6,095 nt of DNA, taken from Alphaproteobacteria bacterium (GTDB taxonomy: Bacteria; Pseudomonadota; Alphaproteobacteria; Micropepsales; Micropepsaceae). Every line of letters starts with the position of its first letter. The first letter of the stretch is position 1. Shown piece after piece: positions 1 through 6,095 of this stretch. The position numbers were made by a program, and so were the translations under genes. The notes under the pieces were generated by a model. The model had not been told where the DNA came from, ran no database searches, and saw only the letters and a program-made list of their open reading frames with translations. Location: the NCBI GenBank assembly GCA_947455695.1, contig CANGRN010000099.1, forward strand, positions 1 through 6,095, in the 5' to 3' direction.

Positions 1-869
1 AGGGCACCACCCATGCCGGCTCGCGCCTGGCCGGTGCGATGACCCCCGTGCTGGTGGCGACATTGATCGGCATGTACAGCTGGCACATGCCCTTCTTCCT
101 GTTCGCCCTGGTGGGCATCGTCTGGGCAGGTGTCTGGTTCTGGTACTATCGCGACGTTCCCAGCGAGCATGCCGGGGTCAATGCGGGCGAGCGCCACAAG
201 ATCGTGGGCGCGCTGGGCGCGGCCGCCAAGAAGCGCCAGCCGATCCCGTGGAAGCTGATCCTGCGAAGCCGCCAGATGTGGATCCTGGCCACCATGTATT
301 TCTGCTACGGCTACGGCATCAACATGTTCCTGGCCTGGTATCCCAAGTATCTCAGCGCCGATCGCGGCTATAGCCTGGCCGAGATGGGCTTCTTCGCCAG
401 CCTGACCCTGGCCGCGGCTGTGGTGGGCGATGTTTGCGGCGGATTGTTCTCCGACATGATCATTCACCGCACCGGGCGCATCAAGTTCGCCCGCCAGAGC
501 GTGGCGATCACCGGTTTCATCATCGGCGCGATCTTCATTCCGCTGGGCTGCTGGACCCGCGATCCCTACATGACCGCCGCCATGTTCGGCATCGGCGTAT
601 TCGGGCTGGAACTGGTGGTGGGCAATGCCTGGGCGGTGACGCTGGACATTGGCGGCAGCTTTGCCGGTTCCTGTTCGGCGGTGATGAACACCTTCGGCAA
701 TATCGGCGGGGCCCTGGTCGCGACGGCCACGGGCTTCATCGTCAAATATTACGGCTGGAACGAAGCTTTCTATGTCGTGGCGGGGCTTTCGGTGGTGGGC
801 GCAGTCCTGTTCACCCAGATCGATGCCGGCCGCAAGCTGGCGCCGGACACTATCGGCCCGGTGATGTGA
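1..869 (+). CDS. MFS transporter, anion:cation symporter (ACS) type, 5'-truncated by window edge
   Basis: This is a secondary transporter of the inner membrane, probably a proton- or ion-coupled carrier of an organic anion. The reading frame is open from the window edge (first full codon at position 3), so the true start lies upstream and the ATG at 39 is internal. The 288 visible residues begin with [12 protein letters not shown], which resembles the TM4-TM5 region of glucarate/hexuronate/phthalate-type carriers. About eight hydrophobic segments remain (TM5-TM12), with a charged cytoplasmic loop around residues 54-92 separating the two halves. [20 protein letters not shown] (residues 99-118) fits TM7 of ACS members. 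[14 protein letters not shown] (about 146-159) is the second-half copy of the conserved MFS loop motif. [17 protein letters not shown] (about 228-244) fits TM11. A strong terminator follows 20 bases after the stop, so this gene ends its transcript. Family assignment is firm and subfamily is likely, but the substrate cannot be read from the sequence. Confidence 0.88.
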   Translation, partial: GTTHAGSRLAGAMTPVLVATLIGMYSWHMPFFLFALVGIVWAGVWFWYYRDVPSEHAGVNAGERHKIVGALGAAAKKRQPIPWKLILRSRQMWILATMYFCYGYGINMFLAWYPKYLSADRGYSLAEMGFFASLTLAAAVVGDVCGGLFSDMIIHRTGRIKFARQSVAITGFIIGAIFIPLGCWTRDPYMTAAMFGIGVFGLELVVGNAWAVTLDIGGSFAGSCSAVMNTFGNIGGALVATATGFIVKYYGWNEAFYVVAGLSVVGAVLFTQIDAGRKLAPDTIGPVM

Positions 870-889
870 CCGGAGCCGGAATGGACGCG

Positions 890-916
890 AAAAACCCGGC
901 TTTTGCCGGGTTTTTT
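890..916 (+). terminator. Intrinsic terminator after the MFS gene
   Basis: An 11-bp perfect stem (890-900 pairing with 905-915) has a TTTT loop and a GC-rich core, CCCGGC/GCCGGG. The A-run on the left arm pairs with the T-run on the right arm, so a U-tract (910-916) follows the core on the plus strand. The left-arm A-run could also give some termination in the minus direction. It lies between the MFS stop and leuD, so leuD must have its own promoter or depend on readthrough. Confidence 0.9.
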
Positions 917-933
917 AATTCCGAAGCGGGGTG

Positions 934-961
934 TTCACTTTTCCGCGAAATTGGCTATGGT
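934..961 (+). promoter_or_regulatory. Possible weak promoter for leuDB
   Basis: Between the MFS terminator and leuD there are only 54 bases, and a transcript start is expected there. The best sigma70-like pair I can find is TTCACT (934-939) and TATGGT (956-961) with a 16-base spacer, each matching 4 of 6 consensus bases. A transcript from it would start near 968, almost at the leuD ATG. The match is weak and could be chance. No operator or leader peptide rich in leucine codons was seen. Confidence 0.22.
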
Positions 962-970
962 CCCGCCGCC

Positions 971-1567
971 ATGGAACCATTCACAAAGCTCGAGGGCGTC
1001 GCCGCCCCCCTGAACATGATCAATGTCGACACCGACATGATCATCCCCAAGCAATATCTGAAGACCATCCAGCGCACCGGATTGGGCAAGGCCCTGTTCG
1101 ACGAGATGCGCTTCAACCAGGACGGCTCCGAGAAGCCGGACTTCGTGCTGAACAAGCCCGCCTATCGCAAGGCCAAGATCCTGGTGGCGGGCGAGAATTT
1201 CGGCTGCGGTTCCAGCCGCGAGCACGCGCCCTGGGCGCTGCTGGATTTCGGCATCCGCTGCGTCATCGCGCCCAGCTTTGCCGACATCTTCTATGGCAAC
1301 TGCTTCAAGAACGGCATTCTGCCGATCAAGCTGCCGCAGGAGCAGGTCGACAAGCTGATGGACGATGCGGAACGCGGCGCCAATGCCGTGATCTCCATCG
1401 ACCTGGAAAAGCTGGAAATCCGCGGCCCCGACGGCGGGATGATCAAGTTCGAGGTCGATCCCTTCCGCCGCCAGGTGCTGCTGAACGGGTGGGACGATAT
1501 CGCGCTCACCCTGCGGGCCGGCGAAAAGATCGACGCTTACGAAAAGAACCAGCAGCCTTGGCTGTAA
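971..1567 (+). CDS. leuD: 3-isopropylmalate dehydratase small subunit
   Basis: LeuD is the small (swivel-domain) subunit of the cytosolic LeuCD heterodimer, which isomerises 2-isopropylmalate to 3-isopropylmalate in leucine biosynthesis. The 198 residues match the usual length of the proteobacterial enzyme. The N-terminus [20 protein letters not shown] is followed by [11 protein letters not shown] (21-31). The family hallmark [17 protein letters not shown] lies at 74-90, then [18 protein letters not shown] at 102-119. The Fe-S cluster is carried by LeuC, which is not in this window. The ATG at 971 is chosen because it gives the canonical LeuD N-terminus. An in-frame ATG at 881 would add 30 residues read through the terminator hairpin and is unlikely. 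No Shine-Dalgarno is visible before 971. leuB follows after 24 bases, so the two are almost certainly one operon. Homology to the related aconitase-type small subunits is excluded by length and the leuB neighbour. Confidence 0.97.
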   Translation: MEPFTKLEGVAAPLNMINVDTDMIIPKQYLKTIQRTGLGKALFDEMRFNQDGSEKPDFVLNKPAYRKAKILVAGENFGCGSSREHAPWALLDFGIRCVIAPSFADIFYGNCFKNGILPIKLPQEQVDKLMDDAERGANAVISIDLEKLEIRGPDGGMIKFEVDPFRRQVLLNGWDDIALTLRAGEKIDAYEKNQQPWL

Positions 1568-1579
1568 GCCGGCCGCTTT

Positions 1580-1585
1580 AGGAAG
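1580..1585 (+). promoter_or_regulatory. leuB ribosome binding site
   Basis: AGGAAG lies 6 bases before the leuB ATG, inside the 24-base leuD-leuB gap. This is good spacing and supports the start at 1592. It contrasts with leuD, which has no comparable site. Confidence 0.75.
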
Positions 1586-1591
1586 ATTCCC

Positions 1592-2695
1592 ATGAACGAA
1601 TACAAGCTGCTTCTGCTGCCGGGTGACGGCATCGGCCCCGAAGTGTTGGACGCCACCATGCGCGTGGTCGGCTGGTATGGCCAGAAGGGCCTGCCCTACA
1701 AGACCGAGGAAGCGCTGCTGGGCGGCGCCGCGATCGACGCCACCGGCCGTCCCGATCCGGACGAGACCTTCGTGAAGGCCATCGCCGCCGATGCGGTGCT
1801 GATGGGTTCGGTGGGCGGCCCCAAATGGGATGGCCTGCCGTTCGAAAAGCGCGCCGAGCGCGGGCTGCTGCGCGTGCGCAAGGACATGGGCGTGTACGCC
1901 AATCTGCGTCCGGCGCTGTGCTTCGATGCGCTAAAGGATGCTTCGACTCTCAAGCCCGAAATCGTGGCGGGCCTGGATATCCTGATCGTGCGCGAACTGA
2001 TGGGCGGCGTCTATTTCGGCGAACCCAAGGAAACCACCACCCTGGCCGACGGCCAGAAGCGCGCCGTGGATACCGGCGTCTATACCACCAGCGAAATCGA
2101 GCGGGTCTGCCGCGTCGCCTTCGACATGGCCCGCCTGCGCGGCAACAAGGTGCACAGCGCCGAAAAGTCCAACGTGATGGTCACCGGCGTGCTGTGGAAG
2201 GAAGTCGTTACCGACCTGCACAAGCGCGAATATTCCGACGTGGAACTGCACCATATCCTGGCCGACAACGCCGCCATGCAGCTGGTGCGCAACCCCAAGC
2301 AGTTCGACGTGCTGGTGACCGACAACCTGTTCGGCGACGTGCTGTCGGACGAAGCGGCGCAGCTGACCGGTTCCATCGGCATGCTGCCGAGCGCCTCGCT
2401 GGGCGACAAGAAGGCCAATGGCCTGCCGTCGGCGCTGTATGAACCCATCCATGGTTCGGCGCCCGATATCGCCGGCCAGGGCCTGGCCAATCCGATTGCC
2501 TCCATCCTCTCCTTCGCCATGTGCCTGCGTTATTCCTTCGGCATGAAGGACGAGGCGGCGCGGCTGGAAAAGGCCGTGGACAAGGTTCTGGCCGATGGCT
2601 ACCGCACCGGCGACATCATGCAGCCCGGCATGACCAAGGTCGGCACAACCGCGATGACGGACGCCATCCTGAAGGCGCTGGACAAGTCGAACTGA
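1592..2695 (+). CDS. leuB: 3-isopropylmalate dehydrogenase
   Basis: LeuB is a cytosolic NAD-dependent, Mg/Mn-requiring enzyme that oxidatively decarboxylates 3-isopropylmalate to 2-oxoisocaproate, the step before the final transamination to leucine. The 367 residues are the normal length. PGDGIGPEV (10-18) opens the fold. The substrate arginines fall in [17 protein letters not shown] (R96, R106) and [16 protein letters not shown] (R134, with catalytic Y141). The catalytic lysine K192 sits in HSAEKSNVM, and metal-binding aspartates are D225 (ADNAAMQLV) plus D249 and D253 ([13 protein letters not shown]). The spacing agrees with the well-studied Thermus enzyme. The NAD-binding segment [18 protein letters not shown] lies at 284-301. 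The [12 protein letters not shown] pattern fits LeuB rather than isocitrate or tartrate dehydrogenase, and the leuD neighbour confirms it. The gene is intact, with no missing catalytic residue, and ends just before a terminator. Confidence 0.98.
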   Translation: MNEYKLLLLPGDGIGPEVLDATMRVVGWYGQKGLPYKTEEALLGGAAIDATGRPDPDETFVKAIAADAVLMGSVGGPKWDGLPFEKRAERGLLRVRKDMGVYANLRPALCFDALKDASTLKPEIVAGLDILIVRELMGGVYFGEPKETTTLADGQKRAVDTGVYTTSEIERVCRVAFDMARLRGNKVHSAEKSNVMVTGVLWKEVVTDLHKREYSDVELHHILADNAAMQLVRNPKQFDVLVTDNLFGDVLSDEAAQLTGSIGMLPSASLGDKKANGLPSALYEPIHGSAPDIAGQGLANPIASILSFAMCLRYSFGMKDEAARLEKAVDKVLADGYRTGDIMQPGMTKVGTTAMTDAILKALDKSN

Positions 2696-2713
2696 TCAGC
2701 GAGCGCGCGAATT

Positions 2714-2740
2714 AAAAAAGGCCCCGCAAGGGGCCTTTTT
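2714..2740. terminator. Bidirectional intrinsic terminator shared by leuB and glcB
   Basis: An 11-bp perfect stem (2715-2725 pairing with 2730-2740) has the core GGCCCC/GGGGCC and a GCAA loop at 2726-2729, a stable GNRA-type tetraloop when transcribed on the plus strand. It is flanked by an A-run on the left (2714-2719) and a T-run on the right (2736-2740), so each strand has a U-tract after the hairpin. It lies 18 bases after the leuB stop and 2 bases from the glcB stop on the opposite strand, and so serves both convergent genes. Confidence 0.93.
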
Positions 2741-2742
2741 CT

Positions 2743-4878
2743 TTAGTCGCCTTTGAGATCCCGACGCGCCTGGTGCAGCAGCGGCTCGGTATAGCCGCTC
2801 GGCTGTTCCTTGCCCTTGAACACCAGGTCGCTGGCGGCCTTGAAGGCGATCCCGTCGTAGCCGGGCGCCATGGGTTGATAGAGCGGATCGCCCGCGTTTT
2901 GCTGGTCCACCACCTTGGCCATGCGCTTCAAGGTTTCGGTGACCTGTTCCGGCTTGCAGATGCCGTGCTGCAGCCAGTTGGCGATGTGCTGGCTGGAAAT
3001 GCGCAACGTGGCGCGGTCTTCCATCAATCCCACATTGTGGATGTCCGGCACCTTGGAGCAGCCCACGCCCTGGTCCACCCAGCGCACCACATAGCCCAGG
3101 ATGCCCTGCGCATTGTTGTCCAGCTCCTGCTGCACTTCCTCCGGCGACCAGTTGGGCCGGTCGGCCAGCGGGATGGTCAGGATGTCGCTCAGCCTGGCGC
3201 GCGGGCGCGATTTCAACTCGTCCTGCCGCGCCTTCACGTTCAGCTGGTGATAATGCAGCGCGTGCAGGGTGGCGGCGGTGGGCGACGGCACCCAGGCGCA
3301 GGATGCGCCGGCGTTGGGATGGCCGATCTTGGCCTTCATCATGTCGGCCATCTTGTCGGGCATGGCCCACATGCCCTTGCCGATCTGCGCCTTGTCCTGG
3401 AAACCGCAGGCAAGACCGATATCGACATTCTGGTCTTCATAGGCCGACAGCCACTTGCTGGTCTTCATCTCGCCCTTGCGCACCATCGGGCCGGCATACA
3501 TCGAGGTGTGCATCTCGTCCCCGGTGCGGTCCAGGAAGCCGGTATTGATGAAGACGATGCGATCCTTGGCGGCGCGAATGCATTCCTTCAGGTTGGTCGA
3601 GGTGCGGCGTTCCTCGTCCATCACACCCATCTTGATGGTGTGGCGTTCCAGACCCAGCAGGTCCTCGATGCCGTCAAACATGGTGTTGGTGAAGCCGACT
3701 TCGGCCGGGCCGTGCATCTTGGGCTTGACGATATAAATGCTGCCCTTGCGGCTGTTGGCGCGCTTGCCCTTGATGTCATGCAGCCCCACCAGCGAAGTAA
3801 CCACGCCATCCATCAGGCCTTCGCCGATCTCGCTGCCATCCGGCAACAGGATGGCGTCGCTGGTCATCAGATGACCGACATTGCGGATAAAGAGCAGGCT
3901 GCGGCCGGGCAGGGTGAGCGTCTTGCCGTCCGCGCCGGTATAGGTGCGGTCCGGGTTGGCGCGTCGCTCCAGCGTCTTGCCGCCCTTCTCGAAGCTGGCG
4001 CTCAAGGTGCCGTCCATCAGCCCCAGCCAGTTGCTGTAGGCGTCGGCCTTGTCTTGCGCATCCACCGCGGCGATGGAGTCCTCGCAGTCCATGATGGTGG
4101 TGATGGCCGATTCCAGCACCACATCGCTGATGCCGGCCTTGTCGGTCTTGCCGATGGGCGTGGTGCGGTCCAGATGGATTTCGATGTGCAGGTTGTTGTG
4201 CACCAGAAGGATGATCCCCGGCGCATCGACATCGCCGACATACCCCTTGAACTGGGACGGGTTCTTCAGGTCCGGCCTGAGCGATCCATTTTCAATCGTC
4301 AGCGCGTCGATGTCTTTCCACGAACCGCCTGCCAGCGGGACGGCTCCATCCAGCACGTCACGGGCCAGGGCGATGACGCGTTCGCCGCGCTTGGGGTTGT
4401 AGCCCTTTCCGGCCGCCAGCTCGCCATCCTGGGGGATGGCGTCGGTACCGTACAGCGCATCGTACAGGCTGCCCCAGCGCGCGTTCGCCGCGTTCAGGGC
4501 AAAGCGCGCATTTGTCAGCGGCACCACAAGCTGCGGTCCCGCGATGGTGGCGATTTCCGGATCGACATTGGTGGTGCCGATCTGGAAGTCGGCGCCTTCG
4601 GGCACCAGGTAGCCGATGTCTTTCAGGAAGGCGGTATAGGCGGCGGCATCGATGGGCCGGGCTGGATTCTTTTTGTGCCATTCATCGATAGCGGCCTGAA
4701 GCCGGTCGCGCTCGGCCAGCAGCGCCTTGTTCTGCGGCATCAATTTCACCGCCAGGGCGGCAAAGCCGGACCAGAATTTCTCCGCATCGACACCGCTGCC
4801 GGGCAACGCCTTGCGGGTGATGAAATCATACAGGGGCTGCGCCACAGACAGGCCGGCAACCGAAATTCTCTCCACCAT
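2743..4878 (-). CDS. glcB: Malate synthase G
   Basis: GlcB condenses glyoxylate with acetyl-CoA to give malate and CoA. This is a cytosolic step of glyoxylate assimilation, used during growth on glycolate or acetate. The 711 residues match the monomeric class G (E. coli GlcB about 723), not the shorter class A. Conserved blocks in order are [14 protein letters not shown] (264-277), [15 protein letters not shown] (325-339, catalytic Arg332), [16 protein letters not shown] (381-396), [14 protein letters not shown] (417-430, metal ligand Glu422), [13 protein letters not shown] (445-457, metal ligand Asp450), [20 protein letters not shown] (601-620), then [10 protein letters not shown] with the presumed catalytic base Asp621. 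Cys607 matches the reactive cysteine 14 residues before that base in E. coli. The ATG at 4878 is chosen because [10 protein letters not shown] fits family N-termini and a purine-rich site precedes it. A GTG at 4926 would add 16 unlikely residues. The gene is intact. The LctP-family permease upstream suggests glycolate use. Confidence 0.98.
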   Translation of the reverse strand: MVERISVAGLSVAQPLYDFITRKALPGSGVDAEKFWSGFAALAVKLMPQNKALLAERDRLQAAIDEWHKKNPARPIDAAAYTAFLKDIGYLVPEGADFQIGTTNVDPEIATIAGPQLVVPLTNARFALNAANARWGSLYDALYGTDAIPQDGELAAGKGYNPKRGERVIALARDVLDGAVPLAGGSWKDIDALTIENGSLRPDLKNPSQFKGYVGDVDAPGIILLVHNNLHIEIHLDRTTPIGKTDKAGISDVVLESAITTIMDCEDSIAAVDAQDKADAYSNWLGLMDGTLSASFEKGGKTLERRANPDRTYTGADGKTLTLPGRSLLFIRNVGHLMTSDAILLPDGSEIGEGLMDGVVTSLVGLHDIKGKRANSRKGSIYIVKPKMHGPAEVGFTNTMFDGIEDLLGLERHTIKMGVMDEERRTSTNLKECIRAAKDRIVFINTGFLDRTGDEMHTSMYAGPMVRKGEMKTSKWLSAYEDQNVDIGLACGFQDKAQIGKGMWAMPDKMADMMKAKIGHPNAGASCAWVPSPTAATLHALHYHQLNVKARQDELKSRPRARLSDILTIPLADRPNWSPEEVQQELDNNAQGILGYVVRWVDQGVGCSKVPDIHNVGLMEDRATLRISSQHIANWLQHGICKPEQVTETLKRMAKVVDQQNAGDPLYQPMAPGYDGIAFKAASDLVFKGKEQPSGYTEPLLHQARRDLKGD

Positions 4879-4882
4879 GACG

Positions 4883-4890
4883 CTCTTCTT
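4883..4890 (-). promoter_or_regulatory. glcB ribosome binding site
   Basis: On the minus strand AAGAAGAG stands 4 bases before the ATG at 4878. It is a moderate, slightly close Shine-Dalgarno, but it decides for this start over the in-frame GTG at 4926, which lies only a few bases after the terminator T-tract of the upstream gene. Confidence 0.6.
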
Positions 4891-4895
4891 TGTAA

Positions 4896-4918
4896 GGGTT
4901 GGGCACAGCCTAAAACCC
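4896..4918. repeat. Interrupted inverted repeat in the glcB leader
   Basis: GGGTT (4896-4900) and AACCC (4914-4918) form an outer 5-bp arm pair. GGC (4902-4904) and GCC (4908-4910) form an inner one with an ACA loop. The element lies 18 bases upstream of the glcB start, in the short gap that must hold the glcB promoter. It might be an operator or a leader hairpin, but it is short and imperfect, and I do not recognise it as a known binding site. Confidence 0.3.
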
Positions 4919-4931
4919 ACCCGCACAAATG

Positions 4932-4958
4932 AAAAGGCCGGGCATTGCGGCCCGGCCT
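4932..4958 (-). terminator. Intrinsic terminator of the LctP-family permease gene
   Basis: On the minus strand a 9-bp perfect stem (4950-4958 pairing with 4935-4943), with core GGCCGGGC/GCCCGGCC and a 6-base loop, is followed by TTTTCATTT. The plus strand has no T-run after the hairpin, so it acts in the minus direction only. It lies 40 bases past the permease stop and 53 bases before the glcB start. It therefore separates the two same-strand genes into different transcripts, or attenuates readthrough between them. Confidence 0.85.
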
Positions 4959-4983
4959 GATCGCGTTCTGTTTGCCGCGGCCG

Positions 4984-5013
4984 TTACAGCGGGACCCCTT
5001 ACAATGGGACGAC
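4984..5013. repeat. Imperfect 15-bp tandem duplication over the permease stop codon
   Basis: Two adjacent 15-base units (4984-4998 and 4999-5013) agree at 11 of 15 positions, both starting TTACA and sharing GGGAC. Read on the minus strand in the permease frame, they encode VVPL-stop and then GVPL-stop. The true stop is therefore followed five codons later by a second in-frame TAA. The length is exactly five codons, so the frame is preserved. Confidence 0.55.
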
Positions 5014-6095
5014 CGGCACCGTCATCTGGAAGAGCGGCACATAGGCCTGCAGCATCACCATGATGCCCACCAGGCTGACCAGGATGATGGAGTGCCAGAA
5101 GACAAAGCGCAGGATCGAGCCTTCATGGCCGTACCAGCCGGTGGCGGTCGCGGCCACCACGATGGACTGGGTGTCGATCATCTTGCCCATCACGCCGCCG
5201 GTGGAGTTGGCGGCTGCCATCAGCACGGGGTTGAGGCCCAGCTGCTGGGCGGTGATCTTCTGCAGGCCGCCGAACAGCACGTTGGCGGCAGTGTCCGATC
5301 CGGTCGCCGCCACGCCAACCCAGCCCAGAACGGTGCCGAAGAAGGGATAGAGGATGCCGGTGCGGGCAAAGGCCAGGCCGAGCGTGCCGTCCACGCCCGA
5401 GAAGCGGGTCAGGGTGCCCAGCGCCAGCATCGCCGCGATGGTGATGATGGAATAGCGCACCACCCACATGGTCTTGATGTAGTTGCGCACCAGTTCGATG
5501 GGCTTGTAGCCCATCAGCAAACCGGCAATCAGCGAGGTCAGCAGGATGCCCGTGCCGCTATAGGACAGGAAGGTAAAGGCGAACACCGCCGGCTCGTCCG
5601 TCGCCTTGGCCACGATGGGCGGCACGCGGTGGATCACCTTGTCCAGCCCCGGCACATGATAGGTGGGCGAGAACAGGGGATTGACCAGGCCCTTCCACCA
5701 GCCGGTCGCCCAGATGCCCAGCACGACGCACAGAATCAGCCACGGTACCCAGGCCTTGAAGATTTCCTTGCCGGTGGGCAGCTGCGCCAGGGCCACGGGC
5801 GCGGGCCGACCCTCAGCGGAGGTGTCGTTGGTGCCCCACAGCTTGGTGGAGGTCCAGATTTCCTTGGGCTGCCACACGCGCAGGAACAGGATCAGGCACG
5901 CCATGGCGCAGCCGCCGGCTGCGATGTCCACGATCCAGGGGTTGATATAGTTCGAGATCAGGTACTGCGGCACCGCAAAGCTCACGCCTGCGACCACGAT
6001 GGCCGGCCACACGTCCCACATCTTCCGCCAGCCAACCAGCGCGAACACCAGCCAGAAGGGAATGAGCAAGGCGAAGAAGGACGACTGCCGCCCGA
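4999..6095 (-). CDS. LctP-family permease (L-lactate or glycolate), 5'-truncated by window edge
   Basis: This is an inner-membrane secondary transporter for small 2-hydroxy acids, presumably coupled to protons. The 364 visible complete codons are the C-terminal two thirds of a family normally about 550 residues long. The frame runs open to the window end, starting GRQSSFF, so the true start lies beyond 6095. Family hallmarks are LLIPFWLVFALVGWR (9-23), WPAIVVAGVSFAVPQYLISN (29-48), GSDTAANVLFGGLQ (265-278), NSTGGVMGKMIDTQSIVVAA (296-315) and the FWHSI helix near 332-336. About nine hydrophobic segments are visible. A long polar loop (75-110) lies between two of them, as in relatives. LldP (lactate) and GlcA (glycolate) cannot be told apart from sequence by eye. 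glcB as the next gene on the same strand favours glycolate. A terminator follows the stop, so co-transcription with glcB is not assured. Confidence 0.93.
   Translation of the reverse strand, partial: GRQSSFFALLIPFWLVFALVGWRKMWDVWPAIVVAGVSFAVPQYLISNYINPWIVDIAAGGCAMACLILFLRVWQPKEIWTSTKLWGTNDTSAEGRPAPVALAQLPTGKEIFKAWVPWLILCVVLGIWATGWWKGLVNPLFSPTYHVPGLDKVIHRVPPIVAKATDEPAVFAFTFLSYSGTGILLTSLIAGLLMGYKPIELVRNYIKTMWVVRYSIITIAAMLALGTLTRFSGVDGTLGLAFARTGILYPFFGTVLGWVGVAATGSDTAANVLFGGLQKITAQQLGLNPVLMAAANSTGGVMGKMIDTQSIVVAATATGWYGHEGSILRFVFWHSIILVSLVGIMVMLQAYVPLFQMTVPVVPL

Noticed and set aside
890..916. The hairpin before leuD as a leucine attenuator
   Set aside because: No leader peptide with leucine codons precedes it, and it stands 20 bases after the MFS stop with no alternative pairing seen. 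It fits a plain end-of-gene terminator.
881..970. In-frame ATG at 881 that would extend LeuD by 30 residues
   Set aside because: The extension would be encoded by the terminator hairpin (890-916) and resembles no LeuD N-terminus. The ATG at 971 gives the canonical MEPFTKL start.
957..1013. Short overlapping open frame (ATG at 957, 18 codons) across the leuD start, considered as a regulatory upstream ORF
   Set aside because: It has no ribosome binding site, no run of leucine codons as expected for leucine attenuation, and no terminator/antiterminator structure after it.
1931..2452. 173-codon minus-strand open frame opposite leuB
   Set aside because: It is a shadow of the leuB coding frame, with low-complexity composition and no recognisable domain.
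4879..4926. GTG at 4926 as the glcB start (16 extra residues)
   Set aside because: It sits almost against the T-tract of the permease terminator, has no ribosome binding site, and the added residues do not look like malate synthase G. The ATG at 4878 has a plausible site in front of it.
2773..4932. 719-codon open frame on the plus strand, antisense to almost all of glcB
   Set aside because: It mirrors the glcB frame in GC-rich sequence where stops are rare. Its product is a His/Gly/Val/Arg/Gln-rich string with no recognisable domain, while glcB opposite it has every catalytic motif.
4974..4981. Palindrome GCCGCGGC downstream of the permease gene
   Set aside because: An 8-base GC palindrome is expected by chance in DNA this GC-rich, and there is no T-tract beside it.

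Overview
This GC-rich window (roughly 60-65% G+C by eye) carries five protein genes of ordinary bacterial metabolism. Gene content and protein style (LeuD opening [14 protein letters not shown], a class G malate synthase, leuD directly followed by leuB) point to an alphaproteobacterium. The LeuD N-terminus looks more like that of Rhizobiales-type relatives than of sphingomonads. I cannot name a genus from the sequence alone.

Layout. Positions 1-869 (+) hold the C-terminal two thirds of an MFS transporter of the anion:cation symporter type, ending in a strong intrinsic terminator (890-916). Next come leuD (971-1567, +) and leuB (1592-2695, +), which form a compact two-gene leucine unit. They encode the small subunit of isopropylmalate isomerase and 3-isopropylmalate dehydrogenase. 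leuB and the convergent gene glcB share a bidirectional terminator (2714-2740) with a GCAA tetraloop. glcB (malate synthase G) occupies 2743-4878 on the minus strand. Upstream of it on the same strand is the C-terminal two thirds of an LctP-family permease (4999-6095, cut by the window end), with its own minus-strand terminator (4932-4958) in the gap.

How the genes fit together. leuD and leuB catalyse consecutive steps of leucine biosynthesis. The large isomerase subunit LeuC, needed as LeuD's partner, is not in the window. Malate synthase G condenses glyoxylate with acetyl-CoA. Its neighbour belongs to the family that includes both L-lactate permease (LldP) and glycolate permease (GlcA), and in E. 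coli glcB and glcA are adjacent. The simplest reading is a two-carbon acid (glycolate/glyoxylate) uptake and assimilation locus, although lactate transport remains possible.

No RNA genes, insertion sequences, CRISPR arrays or mobile element traces were seen, and no intergenic gap exceeds 125 bases. I found no evidence of a novel system. The notable points are modest: the glcA-like/glcB pairing, leuD without a visible Shine-Dalgarno, and a small tandem duplication that repeats the permease's final codons and stop.
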